A DNA stretch of 64,000 nt from Dysidea avara. Taxonomy: Eukaryota > Porifera > Demospongiae > Dictyoceratida > Dysideidae. The notes below the pieces were generated by a model. The model saw nothing but the letters and a program-made list of their open reading frames with translations. It did not search any database and was not told the DNA's origin. This document shows positions 56,074 through 64,000 of this stretch, in pieces. Every line of letters begins with the position of its first letter. The stretch's first letter is position 1. The position numbers were made by a program, and so were the translations under genes. The DNA is taken from the NCBI RefSeq assembly GCF_963678975.1, contig NC_089281.1:3278926-3342925 (forward strand), written 5' to 3'.

Positions 56074-57306
56074 TCAATTAGAAGCTAGGTCAGGAGGTGG
56101 CGTTTTTGTAGCAGTTGCAGATAATGTGTTCATAAGTTGCAATTGTTGGTTCTGAATTGTTGCATGAAGTTTATTAAGTACGAATAAGCTTTGATTTCGG
56201 ATCTTTATGAATTGCCTGGCTACTCCCTTTTCTATCAAACATCTTCTTTCTTTTAGCAAAAGAGATTCTGCAACTCTTTCTTCAGCAGTAAGATCAGGCT
56301 TCACAAAAACTGGTTTGGTAAGCTTGCTCTTTCCGTTCAGGATGCTGGAGGCATCCGCGTATCTTAAGAACTTGACTAGGACAGGTCTGGGTCTGTTTGC
56401 CTCAGGATTATATTTCCCCAAACGATAACAGTCTTTGATTGAGCTTTCATCAATTGGAGGACTTTCTAGTTTTGAAAAAGCTGATGTAACATTTTTAACA
56501 TCCATTTGCAGCCTGTCTTGTGTAGTAGTATTGGAAGGGTTTCTTCTAGGCCATACACAACTACATTTAATTTTCTTTCAGGTGGGGCTGCTTGCTGGCT
56601 TTTTGGTTCACTGGGCTTTGTAGGAACAGGTGGAGTAGTTTCATTGATTGGGGCTGGTAAAGGCTCTTGAGCTCCTTCTAATTTTGCTAGTTTATTAGAT
56701 AGTGTTTTTACGGTTTCCTTCAGATCACATATTTCCTTGTATTGCTTAGTGCATGTACAAAGACTGACTGTGTTGAAGAATTTAAGCAAAAATCACCCCC
56801 TTCTATGTATATAGTTAAGTAACTTATCGGAATTGTATGTATTTTATAGTTTTAATATTATCGTAATTGTACATATGTATATAATTAAGTAACTTGTCGT
56901 AATTGTACATACTTATAAGTAACTAATTGAAATTGTACACATGTAATTGCACATCAGCATTATACCCCTGGAGGGTCCTGCTGATTAACAATAAATAATA
57001 ATAATAATAACAAAATGAACACAAATAAGGGGTGGACTCGCTCAAATTGTTAAAAGCAGGGCGTGAAAAGCCAGCACACATACGATGGATCCACCCTTGG
57101 CAGTCCCCTTCACAGAAAACTGCGTCTTGGCCCTCAGTGGATTCACTAGCCTCTAGTATAGTGCAGTCACAAACTATACATACCTCGCATTTGTCGTCTT
57201 CTTCGAGCGTACCCTTCGTCTTCTTTCCAGCAACGCCGGACGGAGGAGTGTTGTGTACTGGTTGCTTCCGCTTCGTAGTCCTTCTCGTGTGTTTAGGGGT
57301 GCTCAT
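56074..57306 (-). pseudogene. LINE2 ORF1: PHD-finger protein plus C-terminal RNA-binding-like domain
   Basis: It starts MSTPKHTRRTTKRKQPVHNT. A PHD-like zinc finger follows: CEVC...CD...CEGDCQGWIHRMCAGF...CSFC. The reading then meets a 216-bp insertion, resumes with a coiled stretch (KEICDLKETVKTLSNKLAKL), LNVVVYGLEE, and after a frameshift near 56510 DCYRLGKYNPEANRPRPVLV, KPVFVKPDLTAEER and ends DLASN. This is the usual ORF1 layout of CR1/L2-type LINEs with a PHD module. Not functional. Confidence 0.75.
56797..57012 (+). repeat. LINE 3' UTR fragment with (AAT)n tail inserted in LINE2 ORF1
   Basis: Phrases AAGTAACTTATCGGAATTGT and AAGTAACTTGTCGTAATTGT repeat, then CCCTGGAGGGTCCTGCTGAT and an (AAT)n tail. 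CAAAAAT and CAAAATG at the edges look like an imperfect TSD. It splits the PHD part from the rest of ORF1. Confidence 0.65.
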
Positions 57307-57827
57307 TTCGTCTTGGGCATTGCACAGTAACAATAATAATAATAATAATGATACTCCGCCAGTATTCGCTACTGCTGAGGACGAATTTCCTGACTTTGAC
57401 ATTGGTTAAGTTAAGTACGTAGCTAGTAATAAGTATATAGTTAGGTAATAAGTAGTAGTATGGTGTAGTTTTCAGTATGTACGTGTGTTTCTACTTGTAA
57501 TCTTCTTGTAAATGATGGTGTTTTAGCATTCAGTAGTTTTATCCTGTTCTTTGTGTGGAGAACGAAATTTTAAAAATTTTTTTGCATCTCACGAAATATT
57601 AAAAATCGATATTTCTGTGAAGACAACAACCGTGCCTCCGGTTTCATGGTGGATCTAGTAATGGGATACTACAATGAACATGCCATAATGATGGGGGATC
57701 GATTTGTAAAAGTTGATTTTTCGGATTGCGGACCCTACCTACGTGGAAAAAAAACCCTACGTGGAGCTAGATCCATCCGTGGCAGCCCGTGTAGTGATTG
57801 GAGCACTTGACCTTACAGCATCTGAAG

Positions 57828-57937
57828 GTCAGGTGAAACACGAGTTCTTATTTTGTGCCAGGGTTGTGTTGCGGAATATACGAGAATTTTTATTTAAAAA
57901 ATCTCGGATACTGGAATGCCTACTATATAGCTACATA
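57828..57937 (+). promoter_or_regulatory. upstream block shared with gene 1
   Basis: Matches the minus-strand block at 24762-24870 (AAACACGAGTT, TATTTTGTGCCAGGGTT, GGAATATACG, GGAATGCCTACTATA). It lies inside the N-terminal extension of the longest ATPase ORF, which argues that the extension is 5' UTR or promoter. Confidence 0.6.
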
Positions 57938-57979
57938 GGCTTGTCACTCTTGCAGTTGTTGTTACTCTTGGGATTTGTA

Positions 57980-59245
57980 ATGGCAGCTGTTTGGTTGCTA
58001 CAGCTGTTCAACTTAAGTCGCAAACATGGCAAAGCAGTTCTAACGTTTGCATCGACCCATCCTAAGATTTTTGGGTCCGTTGTAGGAACAGTTGGAATTT
58101 CGGCAATATATTCAATCCAGAAACCGATGGGAAGCAGACTTACGAGGGGTCAGATTGACGATAATTTCATGTCCGGATCTAGACCAAATCCTCACAGTTC
58201 TCAGGGGCGCTTTGTGTATAATTCTTCATCCGTACACTCCATTAAAAAGTTATTAACTGAGTTGGAACCTGAAAATGGAAAGTTTGGAATAATTATGGGT
58301 CCAACAGGTACCGGGAAAACTCAAGCTACGATTGTTGCTTGCAACGATAAACCTGAATGGATTCTCTACCACGAGATAACTCACCCATTTACTGCTGCCA
58401 AACAATTAGCAATGACAGCTGGTATTCCGATAAAGCCAAGTATTGCTCAAAGAATTGAGGAATACTTTTTGCCAAAATTTCGCACTTTCTATTTTCCTCA
58501 GGATCCTGTGAAGGCAATGACTTATGTGCTTGACTATGTCGCCTGGAGAGCTGAAGAACTAGCGAAAGATAGGGGACTCCAGAAATTGCCATGTTTTGTA
58601 ATTGATGGTGTCGAAGCTCTAGCTAAATACCAACCTGATGTATTTAATGCCTTAGTAAGATTGGCAAAGTATTATGCTCGCACGAAGAAGTTGCGCATTG
58701 TGTTGGTATACAGTGACGGTGATGTACTTTCTTCGATAGAGGAAACATTGAAGCATCGTCTGATAGAAATTGTTGAAGTTGATGACTTGAATGATGAAGA
58801 AGCAGAGAGATACTTGGTTAAGAACGCTAGTCTCATGCCCAACCAGTTAGTCAAGCGTATAGTTAGTCTGATTGGTGGACGACTTTTGCACCTCAACTAC
58901 GCCTTGGATATTTATCATGAAAATGACAATTGTAGCGAGGATGAAATTTATGAAATGATAAGAAATCGCCTGTATTCAAGTGTTGCTGTCAGTGCAGATA
59001 ATGCTGTTGTTGACAATGCACCCACATCCGAATACACCATCCAGTGCATTGCTACAAATGGTCCTCTCTTTCCATCAGAACTGAAGAAGAATATTGGTGA
59101 TAAAAAGGATATAAATCCTGCTAAAGTACAAGAAACGATTAATAATCTTATCAGCTGCAATTTATTAAGATATCGATCAGATGGAAGATTAATTTGGCAC
59201 AATAAGTTTATATTTAACACTATTGTTTCCCAGTATCAGTATTAA
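57980..59245 (+). CDS. STAND/archaeal-type P-loop ATPase, single exon, 421 aa
   Basis: I chose ATG 57980 (MAAVWLLQLFNLSRKHGK). The frame stays open from 57713, but the extension contains the block shared with gene 1. A weak hydrophobic segment lies at residues 28-45. Walker A GPTGTGKT is at 107-114, Walker B FVIDGVEAL with Asp at 209, and a sensor-like LVYSDGD near 245. VDDLNDEEAERYL and IGGRLLHL near 270-305 are typical of ATPase_2/STAND proteins. The C-terminal 75 residues (FPSELKKNIGDKK to LISCNLLRYRSDGRLIWHNK) look like a winged helix. ATP hydrolysis or switch activity follows from the motifs; the cellular role is unknown. If 57713 were the start, a strong transmembrane helix (LLQLLLLLGFVMAAVWLLQL) would anchor it. 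The gene lacks introns, unlike gene 1. Confidence 0.85.
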   Translation: MAAVWLLQLFNLSRKHGKAVLTFASTHPKIFGSVVGTVGISAIYSIQKPMGSRLTRGQIDDNFMSGSRPNPHSSQGRFVYNSSSVHSIKKLLTELEPENGKFGIIMGPTGTGKTQATIVACNDKPEWILYHEITHPFTAAKQLAMTAGIPIKPSIAQRIEEYFLPKFRTFYFPQDPVKAMTYVLDYVAWRAEELAKDRGLQKLPCFVIDGVEALAKYQPDVFNALVRLAKYYARTKKLRIVLVYSDGDVLSSIEETLKHRLIEIVEVDDLNDEEAERYLVKNASLMPNQLVKRIVSLIGGRLLHLNYALDIYHENDNCSEDEIYEMIRNRLYSSVAVSADNAVVDNAPTSEYTIQCIATNGPLFPSELKKNIGDKKDINPAKVQETINNLISCNLLRYRSDGRLIWHNKFIFNTIVSQYQY

Positions 59246-59443
59246 AACTCATTTGTGCAGTGAGATATAACGTATGCATGCGCTGTGTAGCAAAAATTAA
59301 CTGCATACCTGCAAATATAGTTACTGGTATACGCTATTATGTAAACTATATGTACATAAATAACTATGAAATTATTGGTAGATAGCTAACCATTTATTAT
59401 TTGTTTAGATTAATGAATGTGCGTATATACATGTTTTAAATTA

Positions 59444-60493
59444 GGGCTCAAGCGTTTTCTGCATTCGAATATTCACTCAACTATTATTCGAACATTCGAT
59501 TAATCGGTGTAAGGTTTCGTTGCTATGAGTGCAATATAGTGATTAAGGCGGCCACTACCAAGAAGCCTATAAATAACCACAAACAGGTTTGTGGCTTCCA
59601 GTGTTGGGCAAGTTACTTTATAAAAGTAACTAGTTACATATTACATATTACTTGCAGCTGAACTATTTAGTTACAGTTACATATTACCCATAAAATAAAG
59701 TAACTGTAATAATATTACATATTATATTACTTTGTATCCATAGCCTTAAGCTGTCACGTGTGAAACTACCACCTTATCACGTGACACGATTGCGTTGTTG
59801 GACAATGTGCAAGTCTTGATATAAGTAAGTAGCTGGTGAATAAGCCTCACTTAGTAGGCTTCATTACTTCGTTGTGGCAAGGCGTTACTCAGTGGGTTAC
59901 TAACGAGATTAGTAACTTCGTTACTTTTAGTAATAATATTACGTAATATTAGATTCGTTACAGTAACTATATTACTTAGGTAACGCGTTACATTTGTAAG
60001 TAAAGTAACTTGAGTTATATTACCTGTTTTTATAGCGTATTTCGTTGTATTACTTTGTTACCACAAAAGTAATAATATTACGTAACGCGTTACATAAGTA
60101 GCGCGTTTCTCCCAACACTGGTGGCTTCGTATAAATAACTTACGGAGAAGAAAAGGATAGCATAGTGTCCTTTCTGAAAGGATTACCGCAGCGACATTGT
60201 GATGGAAAGAAAGTAAAAGTACCTGTAGTAAGCCACGAACCCGTACAAAGTATTACATTTACGGAGATTCGCCACAGCCTTGGTACATCTTTACCAATTA
60301 GTAGCTGTTTCTTGCCTTTGCTTTATCACCACCATCCTTTCCTTTCATTAGTATCGTCTTCTGCTACGTTAATTGCTGACAGCTAATCACGTGCCTTTGT
60401 ATAACGATCACGTGCGAATAACCGAAGCTTAATTTTTTTCGAATACAATTCAAACTAACATTAATTCGAATAATCGGTTATTCGTTTGAGCCT
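59444..60493. mobile_element. hAT-like element with a second MITE inside
   Basis: Ends GGGCTCAAGCG and CGTTTGAGCC(T), with ATTCGAATAT-type subterminal repeats on both sides, as in the common hAT MITEs. Flanks (TTTTAAA and TTTTAAT) are only approximate. A short ORF (60165-60386) crosses the inner junction and has no domain. Confidence 0.65.
59599..60120. mobile_element. hAT MITE (8-bp TSD GTGGCTTC)
   Basis: Ends CAGTGTTGGG and CCCAACACTG, flanked by GTGGCTTC (59591-59598 and 60121-60128). AGTAACT/AGTTACT phrases fill the interior. A right-end relative is at 1652-1730. Confidence 0.92.
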
Positions 60494-62010
60494 TGATTTT
60501 AATACAAAATTAAAAGCTTAGACATTATATATACACATTTTTTCAATTTACTACTGTAAAATAAGGTTAACAGACTAAGAAGGCTGGATTGAGTGGTCTG
60601 AAACCACCCAAAAGTCATGTGTATAAAGTTATGAATCTCACTAATATTTTGCAGATTCCAGATTCCAAACTCCAAATTATTATTCCACTTTGAAATGTAC
60701 ATAGCACATGTGCATTAACACTTTTATCCACTCGGCTGGCTGTCAGAAATGTTGGCTTAACTTGAGCCACTCTGTTGTCTGTATACAAATGTTTGTGAGA
60801 CTAAATTGATTGCAAGACTGCACACAACACAGTTTACAGTATAATTTACAAAAAATGTACAGAAATAATCGGACATATGAAAGATTCATTGAGATTCCAT
60901 TTTACCAGAGATTCTAGAATCTTGACCAAGATTCCAGATTCCTCTTAGATTCCAAGTGATTTGTGTTGGATTGCAATTGGTATCAGACCCCTCTGCCTGG
61001 GTATGGTTGATATCAAAATTCACCTATACTGAGAATTAGACCCCACAGTTAATAATATTTAACAGCATTACACATGCAGATGTTCTCGCAATCTCTATAT
61101 ACTCATAGCAAGAAGGGTACTATTTGGAATCACTTGTGCTGAATCCTGTCACAAAGATTGAATCCACCACGAAAAAGCCGTAACACCCACCTACGCTTGA
61201 GACTAAACATTGGTAACCCTAACTTGACCAATGCAATCGTGCATGTTTGCATAATTTGTATAAATAGATTAACACACTTACGTGGGCACAGTCAGGCTGC
61301 TTGACTTGACTATAAGTATTCCCTATAGCAATAGAAACACAAAAGCTATACTATGCAGAGTTCTAGTGCATGCCATGTTGTACGACATGTAGTGGAAGTG
61401 CATGTGGGCCAAGTGGATGTAGGGTTTATATACTATAGTGTGTTCGTAATGATTATACTATGATATGTATGTGTGTTCAATGAGTCATATCATATCAGGC
61501 AAACTGGCTAACTTAGAAAGTCATAGAGTTCTCCTTGTTAAAAGGATTATGCACTCATGATCAGCCACTCACAACTGTCACACAACACACACCCTGATAT
61601 AGTTAGTTTAGAGTACTGCTATACATATAGTCACTATAGAATGCATGCAGCTATCATATAGTACTACCTATATACAGTATGGTAGTACTGTATATTAGGG
61701 ATCATGCAGTTTTGGGCTTTCTTGTCCAAAAATGTCACCCTAAAACCAGCCTCACATTTCTTTCATAACAGCTTGGCAATATTGGTTAGGCATAGCCAAG
61801 CCCAAAAATGCCTTCAGAGTGACCCCAAACCCTTCCAACAAGTTTCTACAGAATTTAAAAATTTTCTATTTAACACTGAAGATTTTATTCTGACTGATGA
61901 ACCAACGAACCAACGAACCAATGAACCAACCACCGATGCCTTCAACCAAGCATAACTCGACAATGGATAAGGCTAATTGCTTTCACTCCTTTAGTTTTTT
62001 CATGCACTAG
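60494..62010. other. no gene recognised
   Basis: AT-rich. An 8-bp tandem repeat GAACCAAC (about four units, 61900-61933) ends a short ORF (61704-61955) that has no recognised domain. Confidence 0.4.
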
Positions 62011-62089
62011 TGGCATGGTCTTTGGCCACAGTGGTGTACAAGAGAATAGCCACTCTGCTGTCAGAAAAAATGGACAGTCTTACAGCAAG

Positions 62090-62250
62090 ACCCTGTACTG
62101 GCTAAGATGTAAACTGAGTTTTTCCCTACTCCGAGCAGTCATCACTTCTTTGAGAGGTTCTAGATCTTCCTACCACTGTTTTGGCCTCAAAGAGTCTGCA
62201 GCTATTGACCTTGTGTGCGCAGAGGGTAGGATCAGCTCATTTGATTGAAT
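62090..62250 (+). pseudogene. family A C-terminal fragment A4
   Basis: The frame ending at 62248 encodes YSKTLYWLRCKLSFSLLRAV followed by ITSLRGSRSS, the terminal signature of family A (compare WLRCCLSFSLFRWEIQCIRG in A1). Upstream homology fades. Confidence 0.65.
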
Positions 62251-62344
62251 CTTTATCTTTAAGTATTAGTCACTTTGTGTGCTGTTATTTGTAATTCTGC
62301 TGTTATTTGTAATTTGTGTAATTTTGCTTGTTTGTTCGATTGTA

Positions 62345-62540
62345 AAAAGGTGGGATAGTGAAAAAAGTTTTGTTTCACTATCCCACCTTTCCAGCTATAC
62401 ATTATTCTTTCTACAGTATTCTTTCTTCATTATTCTTACATTATGCTTTCCTTTCCAGCTTTCTGCCTTCCAGCTATCCTTTCTTTCCAGTTATACATTA
62501 TTCTCTGGCCGAGAATAATGTATAGCTGGAAAGAATTATA
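62345..62540. repeat. hairpins downstream of A4
   Basis: AGGTGGGATAGTGAAA with its inverse 10 bases later, then TTCCAGCTATACATTATTCT repeated directly and inverted (62391-62540). Possibly the 3' end of the A4 element or a small fold-back. Confidence 0.7.
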
Positions 62541-62879
62541 GCATTGCCAACTAAGGGACTCGAGTGTGGAGAGCTTCCATGTGCTAGGAAATTAAAGTTG
62601 GCTGTCAGTATATATGCTGTCTGGAAGTGAAGATTAGTTAGTTTTACAATAGGTTTATAGATTCTATAAGCTGCATAAACAGTAGTGTGTAGGTTTTAGC
62701 TAGTTGGATGCGCAAACAGCATTTTACTGTCTAAGGGCACATTTTAATTTGTGTATGCATCGTTTTCGTTCAAACATGGTCTAGGGGGAAGCACTCAGGC
62801 CTTTACCTTAAGACATTCCACTTTAAATCTGAACCCCCTTCAAAAAAATTCTGGCTACGCTCTTGCTGATTGGTAGGGG

Positions 62880-62990
62880 AAAGTAATAATAGTTTCAGTT
62901 GGTGCTTAAAAATTTGTAATGATTGTTTGTTGGATTAGGTCAGGTGGGAGTGAATTCCACAGTCAGCTAAGTTCAGAAAGTATTCTTTCT
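62880..62990 (-). pseudogene. LINE ORF2 C-terminal fragment
   Basis: On the minus strand LWNSLPPDLIQQTIITNF and stop, the WNSLPxxL block of LINE ORF2 ends. Very short. Confidence 0.5.
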
Positions 62991-63129
62991 TCTCTGATTC
63001 CATCATTTCACTTCTCCCCTCTATGTGTTGAGACCCTGGGTGCTTGGGGATCATGTGCATGCTCATTAGTGAGGTGGATAGGTTCCCAGGTAATGGAACA
63101 GTCTGGTGATAATAGGGCACCCTGGCCAC

Positions 63130-64000
63130 CCAATTTTTAATTCAGAAGATTGCTATTGATGTTCAGCGTGGCAATACTGCTTCTGTAATGGCAACAATTC
63201 CATCATCACAGGATTTGACAGAGTTTGTTTCTTTGCTCACTGTTTGAGCATAAAGACCTTTTCTTTTATGATTGATTTATATTATTAAACAGAAAAAAAT
63301 CTATACGCATTTCTCTTTCTTATGAAACTGCCCTGTTAGGATGCAGCACGGATCATCTTTTAATGTCTGATATCTCTTCTACATATCTTATTCTATCACT
63401 GTTATCTATTACTTTCGTATTTGATAAGTTTAGGCAGAATTTTAATGAAGAATTTAACTTGGGCCATTACCAGCCAGGTACAAAAACATGGCAACTGTTC
63501 CATTACCATGGTTTTGAAACTGCTCTATAGGCTCAGATTATTTAGTGCGATATAAGCGGCTCTTTTTGTCTTTGTAAATGTTATTACTAATTGTTCCGTA
63601 ATAGAAAATGCTTAGCTATGATGTTCTGTGATTCTTTGGTCCACTGTATATATAGCCAGCTGTCACCTACACTGTGAAAAAAGAGGAATATAGAGATGGT
63701 ATATCTAATGGCTTAAACTCTACAAATCATCTCAGTATAGTCTTGCGTTATACTAACTATCTTATACTGTAGTATAAACCCCATCTTATATTATGGGAAA
63801 CAGACTATACTTTAGTTTAATACACATTCTTTGTATGGCTTTGTTTACTTAACTAAATGTGATAACTTTTTAGCTTCACCATCTCATTATTCATGGATTT
63901 GTTTATACAGACAGCACGTGACTTAAGATTCTTTTACTGTATCAAACAGAGTCATGATAATTTTACAATAAGTACACTTCTGTTAATCACTATAGCTAGC
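63130..64000. other. no gene recognised
   Basis: A short open piece at 63140-63246 (IAIDVQRGNTASVMATI) looks coding in composition but is unassigned; it may be retroelement debris. The rest is AT-rich. Confidence 0.35.

Larger units (their letters stand above)
52421..57331 (-). mobile_element. LINE2: near full-length CR1/L2-like retrotransposon
   Basis: On the minus strand, 5' end near 57331 and an (AAT)n tail near 52421-52433. It carries ORF1 (PHD finger plus RNA-binding-type domain) and ORF2 (AP endonuclease, RT, C-terminal block), interrupted by two younger insertions (56797-57012 and 52980-53694). It sits inside LINE1 near its 3' end. Confidence 0.8.
50320..57473 (+). pseudogene. retroelement B3, split by a 6.9-kb nested insertion
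   Basis: The left piece 50320-50458 (SPYALSSLG-like, then RTTVRNGLPRK and LLQQLSVTLWRYN in B1 terms) is nearly identical to B1 10525-10662. The right piece 57347-57473 resumes at GATACTCCGCCAGTATTCGC and ends at the same 3' terminus as B1. Everything between is later insertions. Confidence 0.85.

Noticed and set aside
57713-57979. N-terminal extension with a strong transmembrane helix on the ATPase
   Set aside because: The extension overlaps a non-coding-like block shared with gene 1 upstream region, so I prefer the internal ATG. Not excluded.
61704-61955. 83-residue ORF
   Set aside because: Its end is an 8-bp tandem repeat and it has no recognisable domain.

Overview
The window looks like a transposon-rich, intron-containing animal genome, most likely an early-branching metazoan such as a demosponge (Amphimedon-like). 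This is inference from the mix of CR1/Jockey-type LINEs, non-LTR reverse transcriptases with a C-terminal zinc-knuckle/nuclease-like tail, abundant fold-back MITEs, short AT-rich introns with GT-AG borders and AT-rich sequence. No bacterial operon, rRNA, functional tRNA or CRISPR array was found. One 200-base assembly gap is present (16824-17023).

Host genes are few. (1) A five-exon minus-strand gene (24693 down to 21985, about 450 aa, phases verified across all introns) of a family with no known function. (2) A single-exon plus-strand gene (57980-59245) for a STAND/archaeal-type P-loop ATPase with a winged-helix-like tail. The two share a roughly 105-bp block just upstream of their start codons. 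(3) Weakly supported exon candidates lie at 38972-39212 (+), 46590-46800 (-) and in a pair of inverted duplications (26069-27120 and 31424-32150).

Most of the rest is mobile DNA, and many insertions can be proven from target-site duplications (TSDs) read directly in the sequence. Three MULE-like families with 9-bp TSDs occupy 3654-6366, 6473-7161, 7288-11134 and 49648-50302, with a probable fifth running from 11170 into the gap. A hAT5-like MITE family with 5-bp TSDs occupies 32454-32782, 39897-40387 and 47158-47460. Other TIR elements carry TA, TTA, TACAA, TATAG or 8-bp duplications. Two related non-LTR retroelement families, here called A (40839-43612 minus, 36345-37052, 49785-50014 minus, about 62090-62250) and B (8759-10786, 43702-44357, 50320-50458 continuing at 57347-57473), end in a CxC...HxxxC knuckle followed by a PD-(D/E)XK-like domain. 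CR1/Jockey-like LINE pieces are scattered from 13.4 to 63 kb.

Layout: 0-7 kb, fold-back elements; 7.3-11.1 kb, a MULE-like element carrying a hAT-like element and retroelement B1, itself interrupted by a Harbinger-like MITE; 11.2-16.8 kb, a large nested TIR element with a 1.5-kb palindrome; 17.3-20.8 kb, degenerate modules and a 2.7-kb 31-bp minisatellite; 22-24.7 kb, gene 1; 26-32 kb, inverted duplication with MITEs; 33-39 kb, LINE ruins and a fold-back carrying A2; 40.8-45.5 kb, chimeric A1, B2 and palindromes; 49.6-57.5 kb, a nest at least five insertions deep; 57.9-59.2 kb, the ATPase gene; 59.4-64 kb, nested hAT MITEs and retroelement debris.
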